Shown here one piece after another: positions 26,098 through 34,792 of a stretch of DNA of 41,270 bases. The position numbers and the translations under genes were made by a program. The DNA is from JAQUGA01 sp964521105 (GTDB lineage: Bacteria > Bacteroidota > Bacteroidia > Bacteroidales > WCHB1-69), in contig CAZFPO010000016.1 in the NCBI GenBank assembly GCA_964521105.1, positions 1 to 41,270 of the forward strand. The letters run 5' to 3'. The notes under the pieces are model-generated. The model searched no databases and was not told the DNA's origin. It worked only from the letters and a program-made list of their open reading frames with translations. Numbering within the stretch: position 1 is the first letter of the stretch; each line of letters starts with the position of its first letter.

Positions 26098-26255
26098 ATT
26101 AAAAAATGAAACTAAAAAATAATCAATTTTAAGAAAAATCTGTTGAAATCAGAACTGTGCAATTTTATTAGAAAAATAAAAAATGAATAATTTATTTAAA
26201 TAATGTCATTTTTTTGTAATTTTCGGCAAAATTTAAACATTTAACACTTAAAAAT

Positions 26256-27509
26256 ATGGGAATTAAACTTCGACTAACGATTATGAATTTTTTGCAATTT
26301 TTCATTTGGGGATCATGGCTTATCACAATTGGAAATTACTGGTTTCAAACCAAAGGATGGTCGGGTTCTGAATTTGGAATTATTTTTTCAACCATGGGAA
26401 TTGCTTCACTATTTATGCCCGCGTTAATGGGTATTATTGCCGACAGATGGATAAATGCCGAAAAATTGTATGGTTTTTTACATATTTTAGGTGCGGGTGC
26501 TCTTTTTATTATCCCTCAAATAAACGATCCTTCTACGTTTTTCTGGGGAATTTTATTAGTAGTAACTTTTTATATGCCCACTATTGCTTTAACAAACTCT
26601 ATTGCTTACACAGCGTTAAAAAACAATAATTATGATGTAATTAAAAGCTTTCCTCCCATTCGTGTTTTTGGGACTATTGGGTTTATTGCTGCTATGTGGA
26701 TTGTTAACCTTACAGGAAATAAAAGCACCGAATACCAATTTTATATTGCATCACTTACCTCTTTATTATTAGGAGTATATTCATTTACACTTCCAAAATG
26801 TCCGCCACAGCCTAAAAACAATGATAAAAAATCGTTTGTACAAATGTTTGGTTTAGATGCATTTGGTTTGTTTAAAAGCTACAAAATGGCAATGTTTTTT
26901 ATTTTTTCCATGTTACTTGGGGCTGCACTTCAACTCACAAATGCATACGGAGATGTCTTTTTAGATGATTTTAAACACATTCCCGAATATGCCGATTCGT
27001 TTGTTGTAAAATACTCAACTATCATTATGTCTATATCGCAAATGTCTGAAACACTATTTATTCTAGCCATTCCTTTTTTCTTAAAACGATTTGGAATTAA
27101 AAATGTTATGCTTATAAGTATGATTGCCTGGGTTTTACGATTTGGATTATTCGGATTAGGAAATCCAACTGATGGATTGTGGATGATTATTCTTTCGTGC
27201 ATAATCTACGGAATGGCATTTGACTTTTTCAATATTTCAGGGTCGTTGTTTGTCGAAACTTCTACCAATGCGTCAATGCGTTCAAGTGCACAAGGTTTAT
27301 TTATGATGATGACAAACGGTGTTGGTGCTATTTTAGGAAGTAGTATTAGTGGTTTTATTATCGAAAATTTTTATACTCATAACGGAATAAAAGAATGGTC
27401 AACTATATGGCTAGTCTTTTCGGCTTATGCTTTAGTTGTTACGATTTTATTTGCAATTTTATTTAAACACAAACACGACCCAAAAGCAATAGGTAATATT
27501 AAACATTAA
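26256..27509 (+). CDS. Nucleoside permease (MFS, NupG-like)
   Basis: 417 residues with about twelve membrane helices. The N-terminus (LRLTIMNFLQFFIWGSW, then IGNYWF) and the GIIADRW loop are characteristic of the NHS/NupG nucleoside:H+ symporters, as is FFNISGSLFVE in the second half. It takes up nucleosides across the inner membrane. The gene stands alone between divergent and downstream units; a TAATTTTC close to the -7 consensus lies about 30 bases before the start. Confidence 0.85.
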   Translation: MGIKLRLTIMNFLQFFIWGSWLITIGNYWFQTKGWSGSEFGIIFSTMGIASLFMPALMGIIADRWINAEKLYGFLHILGAGALFIIPQINDPSTFFWGILLVVTFYMPTIALTNSIAYTALKNNNYDVIKSFPPIRVFGTIGFIAAMWIVNLTGNKSTEYQFYIASLTSLLLGVYSFTLPKCPPQPKNNDKKSFVQMFGLDAFGLFKSYKMAMFFIFSMLLGAALQLTNAYGDVFLDDFKHIPEYADSFVVKYSTIIMSISQMSETLFILAIPFFLKRFGIKNVMLISMIAWVLRFGLFGLGNPTDGLWMIILSCIIYGMAFDFFNISGSLFVETSTNASMRSSAQGLFMMMTNGVGAILGSSISGFIIENFYTHNGIKEWSTIWLVFSAYALVVTILFAILFKHKHDPKAIGNIKH

Positions 27510-27536
27510 TTCAGTTATTGTAATACCTCAGTTTTC

Positions 27537-27580
27537 AAGTTCGGCATTTTCAATATTTTTTAATAAAAAATGCCGAACTT
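27537..27580. terminator. Long inverted repeat after the nucleoside permease
   Basis: AAGTTCGGCATTTT (27537-27550) pairs perfectly with AAAATGCCGAACTT (27567-27580), 14 bp with a 16-base T/A-rich loop. No T tract follows on the plus strand, but the stem itself ends in T and A runs. It most likely ends or protects the permease transcript before the rpsA promoter. Confidence 0.65.
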
Positions 27581-27594
27581 ACAATTATTATTAT

Positions 27595-27602
27595 TAATTT
27601 TG
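27595..27602 (+). promoter_or_regulatory. -7 box of rpsA
   Basis: TAATTTTG matches TAnnTTTG. Transcription would begin near 27609, leaving a leader of about 85 bases before the ATG at 27693. Confidence 0.6.
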
Positions 27603-27635
27603 CAGTCCCGATTTTGAAAGAGGCTCTTCATTTTC

Positions 27636-27676
27636 AGGATTTACAGCTATCCTCATGTAAAATAAGGCGTTACGCC
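27636..27676 (+). promoter_or_regulatory. Two hairpins in the rpsA leader
   Basis: AGGAT (27636-27640) pairs with ATCCT (27649-27653), and GGCG (27666-27669) with CGCC (27673-27676), followed by an A-rich stretch up to the ATG. The leader could carry the site for S1 autoregulation, as ribosomal proteins often control their own mRNAs; no known motif is recognised. Confidence 0.4.
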
Positions 27677-27692
27677 ATAAAAAAAAAGATTA

Positions 27693-29642
27693 ATGACTGA
27701 AGAAATCATTAACAACGAAAACCCAGAATTAGAAAACCAAGCAGAAGTTACTTCATCAGAAGTAGCAGATGTTGTTACTGAAATTGCAGAAGAAGTTGCT
27801 GAAACTCCAATTGCAGAAAAAGTGGTTGAAAAAAAACCTAAACACGAAAAAACCAATGAAGTATTAGTTCCTATGGAAGACTTTGATTGGAATGCATTAG
27901 GTAAAAAAGATGTAATTTACTCTGTAGAAGAGCAAGAAAAACTTGAAAACATTTATAACGAAACATTCAATTCTATCGTTGAAAAAGAAGTTGTTGACGG
28001 CACTATCGCAGCAATTAGCTCTCGCGAAATTGTAGTAAACATTGGTTATAAATCCGATGGTATTTTAGCTGCTTCTGAATTACGTTATAATCCCAATATT
28101 AAAGTGGGCGACAAAGTTGAAGTATACGTTGATAGCCAAGAAGATGCATCAGGTCAATTACTATTATCTCATAAAAAAGCTCGCGTTTTACGTTCATGGG
28201 AACGTGTAAACACAGCTTGTGAAAAAGATGAAATCATCAATGGTTACGTTAAATGCCGTACTAAAGGTGGTTTAATAGTAGATGTTTTTGGTATTGAAGC
28301 TTTCTTACCAGGTTCTCAAATTGATGTGAAACCAATTCGTGATTATGATATTTTTGTTGGAAAAACTATGGAATTTAAAGTGGTTAAAATCAACCACGAA
28401 TACAAAAACGTAGTAGTATCTCACAAAGCTCTTATCGAAGATGAACTTGAAGCACAAAAAACCGAAATTATAGCAAAACTCGAAAAAGGTCAAATTCTTG
28501 AAGGAACTGTTAAAAACATTACTTCATACGGAGTATTTATCGACTTAGGTGGTGTAGACGGTTTAATTCATATTACCGACTTATCATGGGGACGTATTAA
28601 TCATCCAGAAGAAATTGTTCAACTTGACCAAAACATCAATGTTGTAATTTTAGATTTTGATGAAAATAAAAAACGTATTGCACTTGGATTAAAACAACTC
28701 ACTCCACACCCATGGGATTCATTAGATAAAAATCTTAACGTTGGTGATAAAGTAAGTGGCAAAGTGGTAGTTATTGCCGACTATGGTGCTTTTATCGAAA
28801 TTTTACCAGGTGTTGAAGGATTAATTCACGTTTCTGAAATGTCTTGGTCGCAACATCTTCGCACCGCTCATGATTTCTTAAAAGTAAACGACGATGTAGA
28901 AGCTGTTATTTTAACCCTCGACCGCGAAGAACGCAAAATGTCGCTTGGTATTAAACAATTAAAACCCGATCCTTGGGCTGATATTATCTCTAAATATCCT
29001 GTAAAATCTAAACATAATGCTATTGTTCGTAACTTTACAAACTTTGGAATTTTTGTTGAACTTGAAGAAGGTGTTGACGGATTAATTCACATTTCTGACC
29101 TTTCATGGTCGAAAAAAATCAAGCATCCAGCTGAATTTACTAAAATTGGCGAAACTATTGAAGTAATTGTTTTAGAAGTTGATTCTGAAAATAGAAGATT
29201 AAGTTTAGGACACAAACAACTTGAAGAAAACCCTTGGGATGTTTTTGAAACAATTTTCACACTTGATTCTATCCACAAAGGAACCATTATTTCATCTTCA
29301 GATAAAGGATTTATTGTTTCTTTACAATACGGCGTTGAAGGATTTGCTCCAGTTCGTCATCTATTAAAAGAAGATAAAACTACTGCAAAAATCGATGAAT
29401 CACTTGATTTTAAAGTAATTGAATTTTCAAAAGAAAATAAAAAAATTATCTTATCTCACAGTAAAATATGGCAAGATGCTATAGCTGATGAAAAAATAGA
29501 AGAAGAAAAAGAAGAAAAGAAAAAAGCTAAAGAATCGAAAAAAGCGGTTAAAAAAGTAAACGACAATAACGTTGAAAAAACTACTTTAGGCGACATTGAA
29601 GCCTTAGCTAATCTTCGCGACCAAATGGAACAAAACGGATAA
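27693..29642 (+). CDS. rpsA: 30S ribosomal protein S1
   Basis: 649 residues with six S1 RNA-binding repeats, starting near 98, 184, 269, 355, 440 and 527. The best-conserved ones carry GVFIDLGGVDGLIHITDLSW, GAFIEILPGVEGLIHVSEMSW and GIFVELEEGVDGLIHISDLSW. An acidic N-terminal extension (about 1-80) and a Lys/Glu-rich tail (about 605-649) are usual in this phylum. S1 brings mRNA to the ribosome, which matters in Bacteroidetes, where Shine-Dalgarno pairing is mostly not used and leaders are A-rich. It is a single-gene unit with its own promoter and terminator. Confidence 0.97.
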   Translation: MTEEIINNENPELENQAEVTSSEVADVVTEIAEEVAETPIAEKVVEKKPKHEKTNEVLVPMEDFDWNALGKKDVIYSVEEQEKLENIYNETFNSIVEKEVVDGTIAAISSREIVVNIGYKSDGILAASELRYNPNIKVGDKVEVYVDSQEDASGQLLLSHKKARVLRSWERVNTACEKDEIINGYVKCRTKGGLIVDVFGIEAFLPGSQIDVKPIRDYDIFVGKTMEFKVVKINHEYKNVVVSHKALIEDELEAQKTEIIAKLEKGQILEGTVKNITSYGVFIDLGGVDGLIHITDLSWGRINHPEEIVQLDQNINVVILDFDENKKRIALGLKQLTPHPWDSLDKNLNVGDKVSGKVVVIADYGAFIEILPGVEGLIHVSEMSWSQHLRTAHDFLKVNDDVEAVILTLDREERKMSLGIKQLKPDPWADIISKYPVKSKHNAIVRNFTNFGIFVELEEGVDGLIHISDLSWSKKIKHPAEFTKIGETIEVIVLEVDSENRRLSLGHKQLEENPWDVFETIFTLDSIHKGTIISSSDKGFIVSLQYGVEGFAPVRHLLKEDKTTAKIDESLDFKVIEFSKENKKIILSHSKIWQDAIADEKIEEEKEEKKKAKESKKAVKKVNDNNVEKTTLGDIEALANLRDQMEQNG

Positions 29643-29666
29643 TTGTTTATTTTAAAAATTATTTTT

Positions 29667-29698
29667 AGAGGCTATATTTTAATATAGCCTCTTTTTTT
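29667..29698 (+). terminator. Rho-independent terminator of rpsA
   Basis: AGAGGCTATATT (29667-29678) pairs perfectly with AATATAGCCTCT (29681-29692) and is followed by a run of T to 29698. Confidence 0.93.
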
Positions 29699-29762
29699 AT
29701 TTACAATTATTAAATTTTGTTTTAAAAAATTTAATAATTTTAGTTTGTTTATCCTTTTTTTT

Positions 29763-29770
29763 TACCTTTG
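29763..29770 (+). promoter_or_regulatory. -7 box of the T9SS cargo/RNase Z unit
   Basis: TACCTTTG matches TAnnTTTG, 34 bases before the ATG at 29805. A TTTG at 29744-29747 is only 15 bases upstream, shorter than usual for a -33 box. Confidence 0.5.
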
Positions 29771-29804
29771 TTTCGTATTTATGTATAACTAAAAAAATTA
29801 CGTT

Positions 29805-30560
29805 ATGAAAAAAATTTTACTTTCTTTATTATTTGCATTTGTAGTATTTGGAATTAATACTGTTAATGCTCAATGCACACCCGACCCTAACTTAAACAAC
29901 CCTGGAATTTCTCCGGATAGTGCAACAAATCTTCCTCCCGCCTACGTAAACGTGCCTTATAGCACTACAATGACAGCAAATGTGCCAATTGACACAAGTC
30001 AAGGTGGTGTTCCTGTTACCATTGAAAAAATTTGTATTAAGTCTATTGAATTAACTTCTCCATTAACTGGTTTTACATGGACTACAAACACAGCCGATAA
30101 TTGCTTCCCTGGTGGCACGAAAAAATGTTTATTATTACAAGCAACTCCTGGCACAGCTGACATAGGTGTTCACAACCTAATTGTTAGTCTTGAAACTAAT
30201 GCATCACTTGGAGGAATGTTTCCATTAACTCAAAAAGATACCATTAGATATTACCGAATAGTTGTTTCAAACGGAGCAGGTATTAAAGTTGAAGACGGAA
30301 GAAAATTCTTTGCTCTACAAAATACTCCAAATCCATTTGCAAACACTACCGACATTCATTTTAATTCGCCTACAAGTGCCAACTACACTTTCACTGTTTA
30401 TAATATGATTGGTGAAGTAGTGTACAATGAAACAATTTCTGCAGTTTATGGTGGAAATACATACACTTTTAATGGTTCAAAATTAGATGAAGGCATTTAT
30501 TTTTACAAATTAACAAATGGAACTAATTCCTTCACTCAACGAATGATTATTCAAAGGTAA
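29805..30560 (+). CDS. Small T9SS-secreted protein of unknown function
   Basis: 251 residues. Signal peptide (about 1-22, ending NTVNAQC). The central part (about 23-165) is rich in Thr, Pro and Asn, has paired cysteines and reads like an immunoglobulin-like fold with putative-Ig start YVNVPYSTTMTANVP. The C-terminal 85 residues (ALQNTPNPFANTTDIHF to EGIYFYKL) are a type A T9SS sorting domain. The cysteine after the signal may be part of a disulfide rather than a lipid site. Its stop overlaps the RNase Z start by one base, an odd pairing of a surface protein with an RNA enzyme that is probably only transcriptional. Confidence 0.8.
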   Translation: MKKILLSLLFAFVVFGINTVNAQCTPDPNLNNPGISPDSATNLPPAYVNVPYSTTMTANVPIDTSQGGVPVTIEKICIKSIELTSPLTGFTWTTNTADNCFPGGTKKCLLLQATPGTADIGVHNLIVSLETNASLGGMFPLTQKDTIRYYRIVVSNGAGIKVEDGRKFFALQNTPNPFANTTDIHFNSPTSANYTFTVYNMIGEVVYNETISAVYGGNTYTFNGSKLDEGIYFYKLTNGTNSFTQRMIIQR

Positions 30561-31471
30561 TGTCATTTAATTTAAATATTCTCGGTAGTAATTCGGCATT
30601 GCCGATGAAACATCGAAATCCAAGCGCTCACTTACTTAATGTAGGTGAGCGTTCGTTTTTAATTGATTGTGGAGAAGGCACACAAATGCAAATGCAAAAA
30701 TTCAATCTAAAAACTTCAAAAATTTCTAAAATATTTATTAGTCATCTTCATGGCGATCATTACTTTGGACTAATAGGTTTAATATCAACATTTCATTTGA
30801 ATAGGCGTACTCAAAAATTAGAAATTTATGCTCCACCTCCACTTGAACAAATAATTAATATTCAGTTGCAAGCATCTAATACAAAACTAGGATTTGAATT
30901 AATTTACAAACCAATATCTGAAGGATTTTGTGGAATTTTATTCGAAGATGATAAAATTATCATAGAAACTTTCCCTCTTGACCATAGAATTGCCACCCAT
31001 GCTTTTATTTTTCGTCAAAAAATCGGATTAAGAAAAATCAAGCCCGAGTTTATTGATAATGTTAAAATTCCAATAGACCAGTATTTAAAAATTAAACAAG
31101 GATTTGATTTTATTGATGAAAATGGTTTTTTACATAAAAACGCAATTATTACACAAGAGCCCTCACCTTGTAAATCGTATGCATATTGTTCCGATACAAA
31201 ATTTGATGAAACAATTATTGAAAAAATCAAAAATGTAACATTATTATATCACGAAGCAACTTATGCCGATGATAACGAAAATTTTGCCAAAGAAAAATAC
31301 CATAGCACAGCTCGTCAAGCTGCAACTATTGCTAAAAAAGCAATGGTGCAGAAATTATTGATTGGACATTTTTCAACTCGTTATCAAAACATTAATATTT
31401 TTTTAAATGAAGCCCAATCTGTTTTTCCAAATACCATTCTTGCGAAGGAAGGCAGTTGTATCGAAATTTAG
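30560..31471 (+). CDS. rnz: Ribonuclease Z (tRNA 3' endonuclease)
   Basis: 303 residues, the usual short-form length. The metallo-beta-lactamase motif SHLHGDH gives H62, H64, D66 and H67; later zinc ligands are expected in LDHRIATHAF (about 145), YCSDTKFDET (about 212) and GHFSTRY (about 270). It removes 3' trailers from tRNA precursors in the cytoplasm. Its ATG shares one base with the stop of the T9SS cargo gene. Confidence 0.95.
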   Translation: MSFNLNILGSNSALPMKHRNPSAHLLNVGERSFLIDCGEGTQMQMQKFNLKTSKISKIFISHLHGDHYFGLIGLISTFHLNRRTQKLEIYAPPPLEQIINIQLQASNTKLGFELIYKPISEGFCGILFEDDKIIIETFPLDHRIATHAFIFRQKIGLRKIKPEFIDNVKIPIDQYLKIKQGFDFIDENGFLHKNAIITQEPSPCKSYAYCSDTKFDETIIEKIKNVTLLYHEATYADDNENFAKEKYHSTARQAATIAKKAMVQKLLIGHFSTRYQNINIFLNEAQSVFPNTILAKEGSCIEI

Positions 31472-31524
31472 CTGAAAATTACTTTCTTTTTTATATTTTT
31501 ACAATTGATTAAACAAATAACAAA

Positions 31525-32382
31525 ATGATACTTGTTGCTGAAAGTGGTTCGTCAAAAACTGAATGGATTTTAGCCAATAAAAACTCCATAGTTGCTCAAT
31601 ATAATTCAAAAGGATTAAACCCTTACTTTGTTTCTTCCGAAGATATCTCTTTGTTGCTACAAAATGAAATTATTCCTGCTTTAAAAAACCATATTCCTAA
31701 AAAAATTTATTTTTACGGAGCTGGATGTTCTACAAATGCTAACAAACAAATAATTTTTTCAGGGTTTCGAAAGGTTTTTAATCAAACAAACATCGAAGTT
31801 GATCATGATTTAATGGCTGCTTGTAGGGCTTTATTTTATAATTCAAAAGGCATTGCTTGTATTTTGGGAACTGGCTCCAATGCATGTATTTTTAATGGTA
31901 ATTCCATCTTGCATAAAGCAAATTCTTTAGGTTACATCTTAGGCGATAATGGAAGCGGAACTGATATTGGAAAACATTTTTTAACAGCATATTTTAATAA
32001 TGAATTACCTTTTCTTATAGCTGAAAAATTTGAAAATGAATATCATATTTCACTTGAACAAGTGCTTGATAATGTGTATAAAAAACCTTTCCCGAATAGG
32101 TATTTAGCTTCTTTTAGTCCTTTTATAAAACAAAATATCGATAATGTTTTCGTTTTTAATATGGTTAAAAAATCTTTTATCGATTTCTTTAATAAAATGA
32201 TATTAAAATTACCCGAATACAAAACATACCCAATTGGATTTGTGGGGTCAATCGCTTATACTTATAAAGAGATTCTAATGCAAGTTTCGAAAGAATTTGG
32301 ATTTTCAGAAGTAACAATAATTAAAAATCCAGCTAACGAATTAATAAAGTATCACCAAAAAATAATTGATGATACTTTATAA
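31525..32382 (+). CDS. N-acetylglucosamine kinase-like ATPase (BadF/BadG family)
   Basis: 285 residues of the ASKHA fold. The N-terminal phosphate-1 loop is ESGSSKTEW (6-14), phosphate-2 is ILGTGSNACIF near 113-123, with GYILGDNGSGTDIG (about 137-150) following, and a late GSIAYTY (about 240). Family members phosphorylate GlcNAc or related amino sugars; the substrate here is not proved. It could feed the same amino-sugar pool as the AmgK/MurU-like operon at 2650-4945. It runs toward the thioredoxin-like gene across 20 bases. Confidence 0.78.
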   Translation: MILVAESGSSKTEWILANKNSIVAQYNSKGLNPYFVSSEDISLLLQNEIIPALKNHIPKKIYFYGAGCSTNANKQIIFSGFRKVFNQTNIEVDHDLMAACRALFYNSKGIACILGTGSNACIFNGNSILHKANSLGYILGDNGSGTDIGKHFLTAYFNNELPFLIAEKFENEYHISLEQVLDNVYKKPFPNRYLASFSPFIKQNIDNVFVFNMVKKSFIDFFNKMILKLPEYKTYPIGFVGSIAYTYKEILMQVSKEFGFSEVTIIKNPANELIKYHQKIIDDTL

Positions 32383-32402
32383 ATAAGGAGAATAAGGATA
32401 TA

Positions 32403-32966
32403 TTATTCGCTTATTTCATTAATAAATTGGGCTCTAAATTGGTCGTAAGTTTGTTTTAAATACTCATTACTTCCAAAATATTTAACAACCACTTCAAAAT
32501 CCTTTGGACCAAAATAACCAGCTACCGAAGTAATTACATTATTCGATTCGTTTAAAAAAACGGTAGTTGGGTATGACATTTTATTATTTAATAAATTAGC
32601 TGCTAATTGATGAGTTGATCGTTTAACAGAAGGATTTGGATTTACAAAAATGTTATTATCAATTTTGATAGTATCTTTTGTTTCAGCATCAAATTTAACA
32701 GCCCAAAAATTAGCATTAATATATTTAATGATTAACGGATGGGCATAAGTAGTTGCATCTAAACGTTTACACCATCCGCACCAATCGGTATAAAAATCGA
32801 TTATGATTTTCTTTTTAGGATAGTTTTTATTTCGATTAAATGCTTCGGTAATTGACATCCATTCGATTTTATCTGTTTTAATGCTATCGGCTTTAACTAT
32901 AGAAGTTTGGGCTTCTGCTTGATAAAAAAACAAAGAGCAAAATAAGAATAAAAAAAATCTGTTCAT
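32403..32966 (-). CDS. Exported thioredoxin-fold protein
   Basis: 187 residues with a signal peptide (about 1-20, ending AEAQT). The thioredoxin motif is WCGWC (C63, C66), in FYTDWCGWCKRLD, followed by a KPTTVF-like cis-proline region SYPTTVFL (about 136). This matches the periplasmic DUF255/thioredoxin_7 type that reduces or isomerises disulfides. It is probably monocistronic; 54 bases separate it from the lipoprotein gene upstream. The partner proteins are unknown. Confidence 0.85.
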   Translation of the reverse strand: MNRFFLFLFCSLFFYQAEAQTSIVKADSIKTDKIEWMSITEAFNRNKNYPKKKIIIDFYTDWCGWCKRLDATTYAHPLIIKYINANFWAVKFDAETKDTIKIDNNIFVNPNPSVKRSTHQLAANLLNNKMSYPTTVFLNESNNVITSVAGYFGPKDFEVVVKYFGSNEYLKQTYDQFRAQFINEISE

Positions 32967-33020
32967 ATCTATAAAAATTTGAGGAATTTATTTCAAAACA
33001 TTAATTATACCAAAATTTTA

Positions 33021-33884
33021 TCATTTTGTTTCAACAACTAAATATTTTGTGATACTCCAGAATTTTTTTGGATCTTTAATTACCAATCGCTCATACATTT
33101 TATCTCTCATTTTAAACTCGTATGAACCGGCTGGATGAGTTGATAAAATATTAACTTCTTTTGCCATCAGAGTAATTTCGGTAGTTTTACGAATATCTAC
33201 TTTGGTAAAATAATCAGTATTCATATCGCTGGATAATTTTGTACTTTTTCCAATGCCAACTACCCCACCCTGACGAGTAATAATATTTTTACTAACTAGC
33301 TCATTTTTAGTTCCAAAAGCATACCAAGCAGCATTAATCTCTTCGGTTTGTTTTTCGATTACTTCGTTTTGAGCAACTTTTTCTTGAGTTAAGTTTTCAA
33401 CTTTTGTATTTAGTTCTTCAACCGTAAAATTTAATTTCTCGAGTTTTTCTTTTAAATCGGCTATTTCTTGGTCTTTTTCCTCTAATTGTTTTGTTAGCTT
33501 CGCTATGGTTTTTTCCAATTCTGTGATTTTGATATTAGCCGTTTTCATTTGTTTGCGTAACTTGCTAATTGTTTGTTTGTTAATTTCGAGAAGTTCATTT
33601 ATCGATTGAATTTCTTTGGTAATTCTATCTCGAACATCAGAACTATCCTGATTAACTTCTGTTGAATTTGAAGCTTGTTTTATTATCATCTCTTTTGCTC
33701 TAATTTCGTATAGGTTTTGTTCAATATCATTCATCGATTTGAACATATCGTTAACCGTTTTATCACGATTTTCAATTTCTTCGTACAACTTGCTGTTTTC
33801 ATCTTTTAAGCGTTTTACTTCATCATTATTGCACGAGGTAAAAAATAAAAAAGATAGGATTGAGAAATAAATTATTTTTTTCAT
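33021..33884 (-). CDS. Coiled-coil lipoprotein
   Basis: 287 residues. Signal and lipobox FFTSC place the lipidated Cys at 18. Residues about 22-185 form long heptad-rich coiled coils with many Lys, Glu and Leu (EKTIAKLTKQLEEKDQEIAD and similar). The last 100 residues are a compact strand-rich domain (TEITLMAKEVNILSTHPAG) that I do not recognise by name. It likely stands in the periplasm or on an outer-membrane face as a spacer or scaffold. The gene follows the SAM-hydrolase-like gene by 15 bases, so the two may be co-transcribed. Confidence 0.8.
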   Translation of the reverse strand: MKKIIYFSILSFLFFTSCNNDEVKRLKDENSKLYEEIENRDKTVNDMFKSMNDIEQNLYEIRAKEMIIKQASNSTEVNQDSSDVRDRITKEIQSINELLEINKQTISKLRKQMKTANIKITELEKTIAKLTKQLEEKDQEIADLKEKLEKLNFTVEELNTKVENLTQEKVAQNEVIEKQTEEINAAWYAFGTKNELVSKNIITRQGGVVGIGKSTKLSSDMNTDYFTKVDIRKTTEITLMAKEVNILSTHPAGSYEFKMRDKMYERLVIKDPKKFWSITKYLVVETK

Positions 33885-33899
33885 TTGTTTTATTTTTTG

Positions 33900-34688
33900 T
33901 TAATCGATAAAATATATATTTACATTAGATTTTCCTTCAAAAATTGATAATAAAGAAGCCAAGTTGGATTGATTGATAGCAATTTCTAACAAATCATTGC
34001 TATTAAAAAAAGCGACTAAAGTATTTAACTCTACATCTAGATAAGAGTCGTTTAATTGATAAATCTCAAATCCAGGGCATGGATTAATCACAAATTTTCT
34101 TCCTTTTTGAATAGATTTAAACAATTCTCGGCTTATATTTGTAATAACGTTTGAATAATTGTCAACGTGAATAACGGTACCTTTAATTAAATTATGATCA
34201 ATAACAGGTTCTGAAACTTGTACTGAGCATGAAAAATGTTGTTTTTCTTCACCTAATTCGCTTAAAGGCAAGTTTTGAACTATGTGAACTGCAACTTTAA
34301 TAAACAAATCTTTGGTTGGAAAATTATATGAATCAGAGTCTTGAATAATATCAATATCGATAATTTTATTTACTTTTTCTTTTCCAACGATAATATTCAT
34401 AATCCCGTTATCGGCACAAATAAAATAGTGATTATTAAAATAAACTACAATATGAGGCGAACTAACCGAAGCGATAGAATTTACACTAATAATATGTATT
34501 GTACCTTCGGGAAAGTTTGAATAAGCGTATTTTAAAATATAAGCAGTTTGTTCGATATCAAAAGGGTGTATACTATGCGAAATATCAATAATATTCAAAT
34601 CGGGCATGAGCGATAACAACTTGCCTTTTACTGCTCCAACATAATAATCTGTTAAACCCCAATCAGTAGTTAAAGTAACAATGCTCAT
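33900..34688 (-). CDS. SAM hydrolase / DUF62 family protein
   Basis: 262 residues of the SAM-hydroxide adenosyltransferase family. Diagnostic stretches are TLTTDWGLTDYYVGAVKG (D9), IIDISHSIHPFDI (about 34-46), FICADNGIMNIIVG (about 88-101) and a C-terminal beta-barrel with YSNVITNI. The family cleaves SAM to adenosine and methionine using an activated water; fluorinase and chlorinase are relatives, but halide-specific loops are not expected here. It is the first gene of a short minus-strand unit. Confidence 0.9.
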   Translation of the reverse strand: MSIVTLTTDWGLTDYYVGAVKGKLLSLMPDLNIIDISHSIHPFDIEQTAYILKYAYSNFPEGTIHIISVNSIASVSSPHIVVYFNNHYFICADNGIMNIIVGKEKVNKIIDIDIIQDSDSYNFPTKDLFIKVAVHIVQNLPLSELGEEKQHFSCSVQVSEPVIDHNLIKGTVIHVDNYSNVITNISRELFKSIQKGRKFVINPCPGFEIYQLNDSYLDVELNTLVAFFNSNDLLEIAINQSNLASLLSIFEGKSNVNIYFID

Positions 34689-34708
34689 TTAGTATTAATT
34701 ATGTTTGT

Positions 34709-34716
34709 CAAAATTA
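34709..34716 (-). promoter_or_regulatory. -7 box of the SAM-hydrolase gene
   Basis: Minus-strand TAATTTTG matches TAnnTTTG, 20 bases before the ATG at 34688. It lies in a divergent 104-base gap with the phoH promoter. Confidence 0.5.
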
Positions 34717-34748
34717 CTTAAAAATAATTTATTTAACCTCTTTTTTAT

Positions 34749-34756
34749 TATTTTTG
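34749..34756 (+). promoter_or_regulatory. -7 box of the phoH operon
   Basis: TATTTTTG matches TAnnTTTG, 36 bases before the ATG at 34793. It would drive phoH, purC, the aminotransferase and the sugar transferase. Confidence 0.5.
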
Positions 34757-34792
34757 AAGCATTAAAAATACTTAAATTCTCTAATAAAGATA

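Noticed and set aside
33900..34688. Fluorinase or chlorinase
   Set aside because: Family members without the special halide loops hydrolyse SAM; nothing here points to halogenation and the gene has no biosynthetic neighbours.
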